Assembly: GCA_036346255.1 (NCBI GenBank)
Contig: CM070617.1
Coordinates: 27,021,080-27,085,079, forward strand
Origin: Ampelocalamus luodianensis
Lineage: Eukaryota > Streptophyta > Magnoliopsida > Poales > Poaceae
Length of the DNA stretch: 64,000 nt
Direction of reading: 5' to 3'
Below are positions 10,441 to 21,802 of this stretch, in pieces. Numbering within the stretch: position 1 is the stretch's first letter; each line of letters starts with the position of its first letter. The translations under genes and the position numbers were made by a program. The notes under the pieces are model-generated. The model had not been told where the DNA came from. It did not search any database and saw only the letters and a list, made by a program, of their open reading frames with translations.

Positions 10441-10855
10441 AAAATTGTGAAATATTTTTTCTGATACATGTGATAATACATTTGAAGCTGTAAGTGCGAG
10501 GTAAAAAATCAATAATTTTTTTAAAAAAAATGTTAAATAGTGTTTTAAATAGTATCAAAATGCCGAATATAATTTTTAATGCATTTTTTAACCTCTCCTT
10601 GCTTCGCCGTGCCTCCCATCCATAGCACTGGCACCTTCGTGCCTTGGAGGCACGGCATTGCTCTCTGCCGTGTCCCTAGGGGCCAGACTCGGCCTGGTCT
10701 ATGCTTTAAAGGTCCGGATTTCACATGTGACACGCAGTGAGGAGTTCGACTCCTAAGGCACGGTGGAGGATACCATTTTTTTATTAACATTGGGAGATGG
10801 TCAAAATTGCTATTAGCTTATCAATATTGTCATATGAGACAAAAACTGTCGCACG

Positions 10856-11587
10856 TGTTATTGGCTAATCTGTTATGCTGTTGGAATACGTGACCATTTC
10901 GCTTTCCTACGAGGTTTCGTTGCTCCTGACACCCCCACCCCCGGCAACATTTTGCAATCTGGAGTCACCTACCATGTCCCTCCACAAGTCCACATTCCAT
11001 GGTCTTCGGTCTTGCTCTTGTACAGATGTTTTTTTAGATCCTCTTGTACAGAGTTCATGTCAATGCACTTCTTTTCATTTCACTCTGCAAACATAGTTAA
11101 CTACATACAAGAGAAGTCTAAATCACCAAAAGTAGAATGGTAAATGCGTATTAGAAGCAAAAACAGAAACACGAACCTGCATCAGATATATTATATTAGG
11201 CACATATTAACTCGTACACAAGAATCATAAGACAAAGAAAGTGGCAACGACAGCAAAAGCAGAAAGAAAACCTCAAAGTAGACGAGCAAAACTAGAAACA
11301 GCATCAGATATATGTGAAACTAACTCTACTGGGAATCTGGGATAACAATAACAAGGACTATGGCAAGACAACATATTAGGGAAGTTTACAGTTTGGATAA
11401 AACTCATGAAACAAGTATATATATTAAGGTTTCCTCAGACTGTATTAGCATAGCCCAACATTGGAGTGGTATAGCCTTTAAAGTACATAACAGTAACGCA
11501 CCAGGGGAACAAGGGAAAACCTCAATCTCTCGTGCACAGCTCAACACAAAAAGAAAGAAGAAAACAATAACTGTAACAATCCATGTT
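10856..11587. other. Intergenic and metacaspase 3' UTR
   Basis: Positions from about 11350 to 11587 are probably the 3' untranslated region of the metacaspase on the minus strand, since the sequence just past the stop is T-rich on that strand. The remainder (10856-11350) contains no gene or repeat that I recognise. Confidence 0.4.
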
Positions 11588-14144
11588 TCAGCATATGAAA
11601 GCCACATGAACATGCTCATCACTGCAGTAAAGCCCAGGCTGCTGAGTGTATCCTTGCTTGGACAGCATCTCACGTGCTTTCATCACGAGATCCTTATTTG
11701 TCACCTTTCCGTGCTTGTCTGCAAGAATGGTCTGGATAGCATTGCTTAGCGCACCATATGATGCACCGTGCGGTGTGGTTGCATCTGCTGATGTCTGGTT
11801 GGTTTGGCATCCACTGATCAGAATGCCATTGTTAGGTGCCCATGCCTTAGTCCCGGCATACACCTCGTCAACACTCTGAACTTCTTGTTCTATCGCTGGC
11901 TTGAAAGCATCTTCCTGACTGCCTTCAAGCTTAGCCTTCAGGAACTCCTGAGCTAGGGCACCAACCATGCCCATGACACCGCCATGCTCGCCTGACTGGC
12001 CTTGATTGAACTTCCCAAGCATGACTTTCATGAACTTCTTGATCTTTGGGCTGGCATCATCGCCGAAGATGTCAAACAAATTCATCCGGATTGAGCCCAC
12101 ATCAATGTCATCCTTCCCAGTTTTCTCCTTGAGCATCTCAATAAGTGTTGAGAGTGGCAGCGAGCGGTTTTTAGTACGACCATTCCCAGTTGACTGTGCG
12201 TATGATTCATCCTGGTCCTCACCTCCATGGTGGCTCTGACTGTGGTGACTATGAGGGAGGCGGATTCCCTCAGACTCAAAAACGTCCCGAACGGTCTCTT
12301 TGAGAAAGGACCGGAAGCTGGTGCCAGAATCAGATCGCTCTTCGTGTTCGCGGGACTGGGTCTGATTCTGCCTGGTGCTATTACCAATCTGCTCCTTGGC
12401 CTTGTCCAGTAGGCCACCACTGTGGCATGAGTCAGAGACAATGGTAAATATGCAGCCATCGGGGACCTTTTGCACAAGTTCTCTGAAATCTTGGTCTGCA
12501 GATAGCAACAAGTTAGGAACTTCAACAAGTGACAATAATTTGTTTGGACTAGTCTTCATTTGAGAGTATTTTTTTCCAGACCATATATGGGATTAACATT
12601 GGAAATATGGTTCAGGGATGTATATAGTGCAAAAGGCTAAAATACTTGGTCTAGCAAATTTGCAGCAAGGAATCATCAGCTAGCTGGAAATGACAGCCTA
12701 TTAGCTAGAAAAGCTAATGAATCAGAAATGCTGAGAAAGCAAATTACAATCTGGACTAAGCATTTCCTCATCTTTCTATAAAGACATTTCGTATTTTTTT
12801 TACAGGAAGACATTTGGTTTTTGTGGTAATTAAGAGATGTTTGCCCAGGCTTGAATGGAACTGATAAAGTTACTCCCGGATCATATCCTGCCAGTGCTAA
12901 ATACCATTTTGCCACAACAAAACACATTTGAAACAATAAAGTTCACTAAATAGCAAGATCTTGGGTATCACAATCACCAGAATTCCATACCGAAAATTTG
13001 TGCATACACTTAATTAATTATCACCATGGCCATGCAACCCTCATCTTACATACAGAACCTGTTCATTACAATTTACACGATACCAACTCCATAAGAAAGT
13101 TGTTTGGTTTGCTACCCTTGCAAATCAAACCAAATATTAGTAACATCAATGAAAATTAGTTGTTATTTGGTTTGCTACCAAAAATTTGGTAACAGCCACT
13201 AAAGTTTGGTAACACCAATGAAATTTAATTCATGCAGGCAATCCGAGGATGAGGAAATCGCTTGCCAAAATTTTGGTAACGCCAAAATTTGGCTTGGTCA
13301 CGATCCAAACAACGTTCCTTTTGCCAATCTTTGGCTTTGCCAAGGTTTTGGCTATTGGTTTGCTCACATTAAGTTCTTCCCTTCCTATCCCAACAGTTTC
13401 AGCAGTTGAATTGTTCTCGAAATTATCCTAGTCCAACAACCAACAAGATATAATAAGTCCAAATTTTATCAAATCATATCCAGTTAAGCTTACCACAACG
13501 CAAAACCAACGAATGAATGAGTCCTAAATGCCTAATCATTAAATCAATCTTGGGCATAAACTTTCACATCATAACCAAACAAAACGATATAATGGTTCAT
13601 CTAATAATATTTGGACTAGGCTCAACTCAATCCTGGATCAGATCCACATCACGTAGGCGTTGACTGGTCTCTCCCAAGCTTGGATTCACATATCAAGGAA
13701 ACAGATATTTTTGCTGATCCTCCGATTTGTCAATTACCTCAGTAAAAAACGAAAGAAATACACAGGGGGTTGTTAATCTTAATCCCCGATCGCACCTGTG
13801 ATAAGGTTCATGTCGCTGGGCACGATGCACTCGTCGTAGCCGGTGTCGTCGTCCTGGCCTGTCTCGGCCGGCAGCCGCGTGCCGTGGCCGCTGTAGTGGA
13901 AGAAGAGGAAGTCCCCGGGGCGCGCGTCCCCGACGAGCCGCGCCAGCGCGCGGCGGATATTGGCGCCGGTGGGCTGCGTCGAGGAGGGGTCGCGGTCGAC
14001 GAGGACGTGGATGTCGTCCTCGTCGAAGCCGAATCGGTCGACGAGGCAGCGGTGAATGCGGTCGACGTCGTTGTGGCAGCCCTTGAGCTCGGCCTTGGTG
14101 CCCGGGTAGTTGATGCCCACCAGGAGCGCACGCTTGCGGCCCAT
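11588..14144 (-). CDS. Type II metacaspase (AtMC4-like), two exons
   Basis: This is a calcium-dependent cysteine protease cleaving after Arg or Lys, acting in plant cell death and wound responses in the cytosol. Exon 1 runs 14144-13796 and exon 2 12495-11588. The donor g|GTGCG and acceptor CTGCAG split a GAC codon (Asp117) in phase 1. The joined product is 418 residues, the usual length for the type. The p20 region holds HYSGHG with catalytic His87, and SDSCHSGG with catalytic Cys140. The long variable linker (about 150-260) and the p10 block ISGCQTNQTSADAT, ending in CSDEHVHVAFIC, mark type II; there is no N-terminal proline-rich or zinc-finger prodomain. The ATG at 14144 (ATGGGCCGCAAG) begins the conserved LLVGINYPGTKAELKGC block eight residues later. 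The 1.3-kb intron carries a MITE remnant, and another MITE lies 254 bp upstream. All key residues are intact and no frame break is seen. Confidence 0.95.
13095..13365. mobile_element. Tourist-like MITE remnant in the metacaspase intron
   Basis: The sequence TTTGGTAACACCAA(T/C)GAAAT, the run AATC(C/T)GAGG(A/G)TGAGGA and AAATTTTGGTAA(C/T)GCCAAAATT match the intact MITE at 19981-20287 in the same order. The left end (TGTTTGGTTTGCTAC) appears twice, near 13101 and 13158, suggesting a partial duplication. The right inverted repeat is worn away. Confidence 0.7.
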
Positions 14145-14397
14145 CGCGGCGCGGATCTCCCTCCCTTGCGATCGAGGCGCCGGCTGCGGCGTCGGTGGGG
14201 TGGTCGGGAGGAGTGGATGCGGCGGGTTTCGTCGGTAGGTGGTTGGGGAAAGGTCTTGGATTTTTTTTTGGCGGTGGGGTCACTGCGTTGCGTCTATTGG
14301 CGTTTCCTTTCCTTTCCGATCTGGCGGGTGGGGGATGACGGGGGGATGACGGGGATAGTGGCTTGGTGCAGGACCTGCAGGTGCGCGAGGTGGTAAT

Positions 14398-14765
14398 AAT
14401 TCACGATTTTTTTTATATGATACATTTTAAAAAAAATTTACAGAAATAAATGATCTATTTTTTTTACAAAACTAGAACTCTGTCGCTAATTCAATTGACG
14501 ATATGAACTTTATCGCCTATAGAACAAGATATTATCGTCAATTCAGCTGAAGACAGAGAATCCTTGAATTGCTCCTGGAGGGGCATACTACATGCTAACA
14601 GTCACTATTTCAATTGGCGCAGAGAGCTAGCTTCCTTTTTTGTTGGCGACAAGACTACTATCGTCAATTGAATTTACGACAAATGTCAAATTTTGTAATT
14701 TTATTTTTTTGACCATTTATTTCTGTAATTATTTTTTAAAATATAATTTAAAAAATCAATAATTC
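14398..14765. mobile_element. MITE with long inverted repeats, upstream of the metacaspase
   Basis: A roughly 368-bp AT-rich element has inverted ends of about 110 bp. Each end contains TTACAGAAATAAATG(A/G)TC, then an A/T run, then CGCTAATTCAATTGACGAT or its close variant. Target duplications are not clear because the ends lie in AATAATT sequence. It sits 254 bp before the metacaspase start codon, in the likely promoter. No coding capacity. Confidence 0.7.
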
Positions 14766-15194
14766 TCCGTGTCCGTCCCTTGGCTGGTCGGCTCAGTACG
14801 CCGAGGCAGATTTTCTTCACGCGATAGTTACAATTTACTCCTCAACTTGAGGAACCGATCATTCCATACGATCCATCATCCATACCAAGCGATTGAAATT
14901 GTGCATGTAGTAAAGTTAATGTGAACGGAAAGTAGAGAGGAGGACAAATAAATGTGCAGCTTATGATCAGGTGGGAATGGGATAATAATAGATTGTGACA
15001 AGACATATCCATTTGATATTTTCTACGAACATTCTTACGTAAGGCCTCTCTCTCTGGATATACTATCGGCGACTGAATTGAGAGCCTTGGAGAGCTGTGA
15101 TAACTGATGAGTTACAGCAGAACGTAGATGGATAATGGATGGCAAATATCTGAAATCAAGCACTGGACTTGTGTTCTACGCATCGTGCTGATTG

Positions 15195-17131
15195 TGTTGG
15201 ACCGAAACAACGACTAGAGAGGTGAATAGGAGCACTATCACTTTTTTCATTTTGATCAAATTCAACAAGATTTTTACTCCAATAGCTATAAGAACTATGC
15301 AAATCAATATACAAACATAGCGAAAGACTTGTATTGAATCCAATCAACTCCCCGAAGAAAACAGACCAAAATCACCAAAAACTCAAGACAAAATAAGTTG
15401 GGCGGTCGGACCTCTCAAATAAACAGTAAAAACAGCTAGAACGCAAGATCACAAATTGGTCTTAGATTTGATCCACAATTCCAAACTATACGAAACTTAA
15501 AACACACATTCTCTGAGATGTCAAGAATCTATTCCAATCAAGGATCGTGAATATCATTGCGAGAGTTCTGATCTTTTTTGGTTTGAGTGAATATTGTATC
15601 AGGACCGAGTCAAAACCAAAATATGATCCAAAAACTTGCTCATGAGTAAGAGATGATCAAGATGATCTTAGATGCATTCCCACATGTCGCAACAAGCAAG
15701 ATCCAGGCTAAAAACCAAAGGATCACAGAAAACCCTAAAATCACAAAAGAGAGAGTCAAAACAAGAAGAGACTCATCTTGAAGAAACTTGTTTTGATTGA
15801 TTTCAGATTAAAGTTAGTTTACAGTCACTCCATCCTGGAAGACAAAATCTCAACACTTGAGTACACAGTCAATCCAACTCTCTAGAACCCTACCTCTCTA
15901 CTTTCCTCAGTTCTCCCTAGAACCAAACTAGGGTTTCTCGTGCCAGGGTTGGAGAGTGCACAGCCAGCACCCTCCCCTATTTATAATGGAGGCTAACTTC
16001 TAGAGAAAAATATCTAAACGGGCACCCGTTAAGTCCACACACAACACGTTTCACTTGCATCGATCTCTGCGCCGTTTAATGCAACATGTCGCACTGAACT
16101 GTCACGCTGCTTGATGTGACCCGTTGCACAGAACTGTCGCGCTGCTTGATGTGACCCGTCACACCGAACTGTCACGCCGTTTGATGCAACCCGTCCCACC
16201 GAACTGTCCCATTCGGTCATCATTATCCATTTTGTGCTATGTTTGAGTCTAACCATCTTTCCTGGCATTCACGATCGTTCTGGACCATGGTTCTCCTAAC
16301 TAAGTCCCAATCCTCCTTACCGTTGACCATAGTTGACCACCAAGCCACCTACACAAAAATAGACCAAGAAATTGATTCCGGGAACAAGTTCTTCGCAACT
16401 TGACCCACGTTAGTCAAAACACACATCAGAGACACTGGCATCACATATGTATCCATGACCACTATCTGCGACTAGTGTCCAAAACCACGGTCTGCGACCA
16501 GTGTCCACGACCACTGTCTACGACCAGTATCTACAACCACTGTCTGTGATGAATAGTACTCGAAGCAACAGTACTAGAGCTGCAGTACTTGGAACGAACA
16601 ATACTCGAAGCTACAGTACTCGGTAAATAGTACTCGTAGTTGCAGTACTCGAGGATTTCGACCACTCAGCACTCGTAGCTATAATGCTCAATGAATAGTA
16701 CTCACAGCTTTCGATCACTCGGCACTCGTAGCTGCAGTGCTCGAAGCTTTCGACCACTCGGCACTCGTAGCTACAGTACTCGATAAACAGTGCTCACAGG
16801 TACAATACTCGATAAATAGTACTCGCAGCTTTCGACCACTTGGTGCTCGTAGCTGTAGCATTCGAAGTAAACAGTACACATAGTTGTAGTACTCGGAATG
16901 AGCAGTACTCGGAGCTTTTGACAACTCGGTACAAAAAACTACGACCACATGCAGTCGAAGCCTTCTACAACCACGTTCAGCTACAACCACGTGCATTAAT
17001 ACCGCTCCTCAAATGTGGTCATTCCGATATTCCTGAACTCTGCAGAAAACGAGTGATTCGACAAACCTTCAACACCATTGTCAATTGTATCATCATTCTA
17101 AGATCATAAACATATTCTCATGATATTCACA
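15195..17131 (-). mobile_element. Solo LTR of a Ty1-copia (SIRE/Maximus-like) retrotransposon
   Basis: A 1937-bp sequence begins TGTTGGACCGAAA and ends ATATTCACA, flanked by a perfect 5-bp duplication gattg (15190-15194 and 17132-17136). On the minus strand it starts TGTGAATATCATGAG and ends CCTATTCAC, then TCTAGTCGTT, then GGTCCAACA. From family knowledge, that ending is the one copia SIRE-type LTRs have just before their primer-binding site, which fixes the orientation. No internal duplicate LTR or coding region exists, so it is a solo LTR left by recombination. A minisatellite lies at its upstream end. Confidence 0.8.
16452..16950. repeat. Minisatellite in the solo LTR
   Basis: The first part (16452-16550) repeats a roughly 24-bp unit like CTGCGACCAGTGTCCACGAC. 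The second (16553-16950) repeats a 16-20-bp unit around CAGTACTCG(A/T)AGCT, alternating with TTTCGACCACTCGGCACTCG. The copies are imperfect. They fall in what would be the U3 (promoter) part of the LTR in its minus orientation. Confidence 0.8.
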
Positions 17132-17136
17132 GATTG

Positions 17137-18986
17137 ATTGCCCTTGCTAGCTTGATGTCAATTGGTTATCTTAGGAAATACACATTGGACAGATGAAAAT
17201 TGTTGACACAAGTAACAGCAACCCAAGAGCCTGGACTCTCCTTCAACCTATGTATTGAATATGCGTCTGCTGTTGCTGATGATGGTTGGGTGTGGGCGCG
17301 CACGCACATCTTTTTTTTTCTGAAGAGAATGCAGAAGACATGTGTGTGTGTGCGCGCGCGCAAATGTGATTCATTTGTGTGTTTGTCCTCGTCGCAGATC
17401 GTGCCTAGCCAGTATGCAGCAGTGCTGGCGTGCTGCAATGCCTTATGACTGGACGAACCTACCATGAAAAGTAAGCCATTCATAGTTCTTCTTTGGTATT
17501 GTAACGATCTAGACTGTTTATTTTAGATCGTACGGTGAAAATAGTACTCTAATATATATCACTGTGTTCCTCTACATTAGCACATAGGCTAATGCAGAGG
17601 ATCGTTTCCCATTGCTTCTGTTTGATGTTTGATCTGCTACCAAAAATACACAGAAGGATGACATCAACCGGCGTGGTTACATGTCATAAGAAGTTGCCAT
17701 ATTAAATGGCAGATGCATCAAGCATGCATGTCAGTGGCACCACCACGCCAATCTGAGTAAGCAGCAAAATCAATGACATTCCAGCTCAATCATGGCAGGC
17801 TTGTCAGTTGCAAGGAGCTGGGCCTGCTTAACTAGTAACCTTAATGTTCCCATCGTAAAACCATCAATTATACAGAACCACCACCCCCCAACGCCAACAA
17901 CATTCATGCATGCAAGAACCACACGAACAAGGCTGTAACTGCAGGGGGCAGACGCAAGCACGAACCAAACAAAGGGAAGCGGAGCGCCGGAGCACATGCA
18001 AAGATTCTCGCGGGGATGTGTGCATGAGACCAAACAGCTAGAGTAAGGGTGCAGTGCACATCGATCATCCAAGGGTGACGTCGCAGAAGCGCCACACACC
18101 AAACAAAAAACCTTGTACACATTCTTGTTCCTCTCTCTCTATCAACATAGCACACGAAGCTATCGATCACAAGCATACTGTTACAAGTTACAGACGTGGG
18201 TGCATGGGGCCGGAATGCTACATTACACTACGTTACGTGCCATTATATTTCCACCTAGGTCATGAACTCATGATGGAGGCAACCTAACACAGCGCACGCA
18301 GAAGTAATGGCAATGGATGGACGTAGCTGGCTGGCCGGAGAGGTGAAGAGGTGTCCAGTGGCCTGGGTCCGTCTCGCGTCCTCCCATTTGCAAGCACAGC
18401 GCATGGATTGATGAGTGAGACTGTGTGAGAGAGGGGGCTGCGGAATCACATGCGCCAAAGGGCGGGTCTTTTCTCTCTCTTACACATGCGCTTGCCTGCG
18501 ACGCCACATGGCCTGCCTCTGCCTGCCTGCGTGAGCGTGCTTGCTCTTTCCTCTCTCTGTCTCACTTTAATCAAGCCACATGCATAAACAGGTAGCCCAC
18601 ACGGCCTTCCTTCCTAATGATCGACCCCCTTCGTCCATCCCTATCTTGATTCTTGAGAGAAGAAAGAAAAGAGAAGACAAGCAACAAAGGCATGCAATCG
18701 CAAAGCTAGCACACCACATGCACGCACCTACCTTCACAAACAATGACTATACACCAAGCAGTGGTAGTGGTAGTAGCTAGTACTCGATCGCAGCTACCAA
18801 GTGGTAGTAATTAACAAGCAAGCTTCTTGACTAACTAGGGACAGTAATCTACACCAGGCACACATACACACTCGCAAATCAACACTCCATTTGTATACTA
18901 CTACTTGAGGCTATCTCATCTTTTTTTCCTTGAGGTTTTTTTTCTGCTTCTTTTGGGGGATTGGTAATTGGCGGCGGTGGTCAGAA
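17137..18986. other. Intergenic and glycosylase 3' UTR
   Basis: No gene is recognisable. A short mixed (GT)n(GC)n tract lies at 17341-17361. The stretch nearest 18986 is probably the 3' UTR of the glycosylase on the minus strand. Confidence 0.4.
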
Positions 18987-21667
18987 TTAAGCGGAGGAGG
19001 AGGAGCAGATGCGGTGGCGCGGGCAGGAGACGAGGTGGTCGTTGGTGAGCCCGACGGCTTGCATGAAGGAGTGGATGACGGTGGGGCCGACGAACCGGAA
19101 GCCGCGCCGGACCATGTCCTTGCTGATGGACTCCGACTTGGATGTCTTCACGGGGATCTTCCGGCTGTATTTGTAGCCCGGCGAGAGCGGCTTGTTGTTC
19201 ACGAACGCCCACACGTACTTGCCGAACGACCCGAAATCTCTCCTCACCTGCTTGCCCAATCCATTCCACATGCATGCGAAACATCATTAGATTAATTCTT
19301 CATTCTTCTACTATGTATATATCATCATATAACAACTTGTACGTAGAATGTCGTAGATACATATACTGGTTTAGAGTTAAATACTCTGTGGTCGGTGTAC
19401 TTGACTGATAAATTTGTTGGCGTCAGCTACGTACTTAGAAAAGGTAGTTGATTGGCTGTTAGGCTAACAGTCCCGTTTTGGAACACAGGAGGAGAATATT
19501 TTGTGCACAGTTAATTAACCGTGTCCCCTTGTGAGGATGTGAAGCGGGCTTCAGGCAAAAGCTAGGTTGACAGCAAGCACTATTAGCATCTTTTCCGGCT
19601 CTCAAATGTCCATTAGGAAGGGTTCGCTCTTTTTGGTTGTATCCACCTTTATGACGCACTTGCTTTGCTTCTGCAAAGTAGTGGCATTTAAAGGGCGCTG
19701 CTGCCGCTGCTGATTGAGCTGTCTACCATGAGGGTGCGAAGCTGTCAGGGATTCTGTTAGGCTTCGCTTTCACTTAACTGATCTTCATTTCGTAGGCCTT
19801 CATTCATTGACCTCCCTTTATCTTTTGGTAAAGCTTCGATTGCGAAGTTGTACTACTATCTTATCAGGTCTACTCATCAATCGAAAGGACTAGTAAAGAA
19901 CACAAAATGTAAGATGAGGTGATTGGGGCCTATTAACTGTCTATAAAGAAAAATGCAGTTTTTGGACACCCCAAGTCTAAGGGTATGTTTGGTTTGTTAT
20001 TAACGTGAACCAAACCAAATTCTGGTAATGACAATGGAAATTGACTATCGTTTGATTTGCTACAAATATTTGGTAATGCTAATAAAAAATTGGTAACACC
20101 AACGAAATCCAATGTCACACGCGAGCAATCTGAGGGTGAGGACATCGCTCACCAAAATTTTGGTAATGCCAAAATTTGGCTTGACCACAATCCAAACGAT
20201 GTTCTTTTTGCCAAATTTTGGTTTTACCTAAGTTTTAACTATGCCAAATTTTGGCTTGGTTCATTGGCATCATGAACCAAACAGCCCTAAACTTACTTTG
20301 CCACAGGGTCGGCCACGTATCTTTCTATAATAATTGTGCCAGTGAAAATATTTGGAGGCCGGGCTTGTTAGAAAAGTCAAAGATATCCTAAATTAATTAG
20401 AAGTGAAAAAACATGTTTCGAGTTAAAACAAGTTCAGAAAGATCATGAGGAGATTGTGCTCAATTGAGCGCAGCTGACGGTATTACCTCGAGAATCCGGC
20501 AGGCGTTGTCGACGGCCCCTCTGATGGTGCCCAAATCCAGCCCAAACTCCGCGCTCAGCGACGCCATCTGCTTCTCCGTGTACTTGGCGACCACATCCAC
20601 GTTGAAGCCGGAGAATGCCTCCCTAGTTGTGACCAGACAATACAAAATCAGCACAAATGTTTTCAGGAATGTGCGTAATCAGGATGCTTCGGCATCCTTA
20701 GCAAAGCAGGGTTGCTCTGTTCCGACCTGTAGACGTGTCTCCTCTTTAGGATCGAAGTCCAGTCTGCCCCGACTTGCACGCCGGACAATGTAAGCATCTC
20801 GAATAGCAGCCTGTCGTTTCAGTTCCACGAAATGTGAGGAGAACTGTTGTAATGGTAAGACTAGTAATAAACAATCAATCGCTTGTGTTGGCAAAGCAGA
20901 ATGGCAACTCACTCGTCGTCGTGCACGGGCACTCCCCACTCCTCGTCGTGGTAAGCGACGTACAGGGGGTCTGTACATGGGAAAAGAACACGCATTAGCA
21001 ACAGCAGCAAATTAATTTAGAAGCGTTTTATGGGCTCGTGTGTACCTGAGTAGGGCGTGATGAAACTGCAGCGCTTCTCGTCCTGCCCGGGGGCTGCGGC
21101 GACGGGCTCGACGGCCGCCGTGGCGGTGGCGCCGACCCTGCCCTCGACCCGGGAGAAGGACGCGGTGCGGCCGTAGTGCGCGATCCGCATCTTGCGCTGC
21201 GCCTGCATCAGCGCGGAGTGCTCACGCTGCGCCGCCGCGATGCTCCCGGCGGGCTCTGACGCCTCCAGCGCCGCGAACGTCACCACAGGCAGCACTGCGC
21301 CGCCGGCCTTCTTGGCCTTCCTGCTCTTGTCCGCGCCCATGGCCGCCGCCGCCGCCGCCGCCGCCGCCTTGGCTCCCGCCAGCTTGGCTCCAGCCGTTTT
21401 CGTTGCCCTAGCCGGTGTAGGTGGCAGAAGAGAAGGCGCTGCGGCCGCCGCGTGGGCGAAGTCGCTGGCGCCGGTGTTCTCGGGCGCGGCGGTGCAGGTG
21501 GTTGCAGCAGCATTGTCGAACAAAGCGGGCATGGAGAGCGACTTCTGGAGGGACTTCTTGAGCGGCCGAGCACCTTCCGGCGCCGCCACGCGGTTGCCGG
21601 CCGGCTGCAGCACAGGGCGGCCGTCGATCTGAGCGACGCCGGCGGACTTGACGTTGGAGTTGCACAT
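18987..21667 (-). CDS. DNA-3-methyladenine glycosylase I (Tag family), helix missing, probably inactive
   Basis: This base-excision-repair enzyme family removes 3-methyladenine from DNA in the nucleus or organelles. Exons by GT/AG and phase: 21667-21046, 20970-20913, 20622-20487 and 19247-18987, giving 358 residues in frame. Exon 1 is a long Ala-rich, disordered N-terminus typical of plant members, ending KRCSFITPYS. Exon 2 supplies DPLYVAYHDEEWGVPVHDDE; exon 3 resumes at EAFSGFNVDVVAKYTEKQM; exon 4 holds FVNNKPLS, SKDMVRRGFRFVGPT and FMQAVGLTNDHLVSC. The zinc ligands (Cys and His near RCS and YHDEEW, His and Cys in NDHLVSC) remain. About 27 residues normally between exon 2 and EAFSGF are absent, including the Trp equivalent to E. 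coli Tag Trp46. Intron 2 contains no copy of that helix. The gene may therefore be a recent pseudogene, or the assembly may be wrong here. Confidence 0.85.
19981..20287. mobile_element. Tourist-like (PIF/Harbinger) MITE
   Basis: A 307-bp element with ends GGGTATGTTTGGTT and its near-inverted partner AACCAAACAGCCC. It is flanked by the 3-bp duplication taa (19978-19980 and 20288-20290), the signature of PIF/Harbinger transposition. It lies in intron 3 of the glycosylase gene. It could be mobilised by a Harbinger transposase such as the one at 51513-52844, but their terminal sequences differ, so that pair is not a match. Confidence 0.85.
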
Positions 21668-21793
21668 TTTGTCTGTGAGGTTCTGCTTTGGACGGCTGCT
21701 TAGCTTGGTTCTCTAGTTTGAGGCGTGGTTAACTCTGGGAAGGCGCTTTGAGCTGTGAGATATAGGTGGGTTGTGGTGCGGGGAGCGAGGTGG

Positions 21794-21802
21794 TATATAT
21801 AA
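21794..21802 (-). promoter_or_regulatory. TATA box of the glycosylase gene
   Basis: On the minus strand, CTTATATATACC lies about 130 bp before the ATG at 21667. Its position fits a 5' UTR of roughly 100 bp. The flanking DNA is C/T-rich on the minus strand, as in many grass promoters. Confidence 0.6.

Larger units (their letters stand above)
7398..10855. mobile_element. Long-inverted-repeat (foldback-like) element D, outermost of a nest
   Basis: Two arms are inverted copies of each other. The left arm is about 7398-7627 plus 9869-10095, interrupted by the hAT element. The right arm is about 10440-10855. Matching landmarks are AGTATCCTCCACTGTG near 7482 against its complement near 10775, GGCAC(A/G)AAGGTGCCA near 7610 against 10627, and the run from TGATACTGTTT through TACCTCGCACTT at 9945-10020 against 10495-10560. 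Without the insertion the element would be about 1.2 kb, with arms of roughly 400-450 bp. No protein is encoded. The outer ends fade gradually, so they are uncertain by tens of bases, and no target duplication was identified. The class is uncertain; long arms suggest a Mutator-type or foldback element. Confidence 0.65.

Noticed and set aside
7250..10950. CACCCCCACCCCCG at 7265 and 10930 as terminal direct repeats of the nest
   Set aside because: The match is 14 bp of low-complexity sequence and the surrounding bases do not align; coincidence is more likely.
13693..14396. Frames of 196-208 residues overlapping metacaspase exon 1
   Set aside because: They are other-frame shadows of the conserved exon; the metacaspase frame contains all family motifs.
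16452..16950. CRISPR-like repeat array
   Set aside because: Repeats are imperfect, directly adjacent and lie in a plant retrotransposon LTR; there are no unique spacers or cas genes.
19981..20287. The Harbinger element at 45374-55309 as the driver of this MITE
   Set aside because: Their terminal sequences (GGGTATGTTTGG versus GAGCATCTCCAA) do not match, so the MITE belongs to another PIF/Harbinger family.
21192..21632. 146-residue plus-strand frame with an Ala run
   Set aside because: It is the antisense shadow of glycosylase exon 1, whose GCC repeats keep it open.
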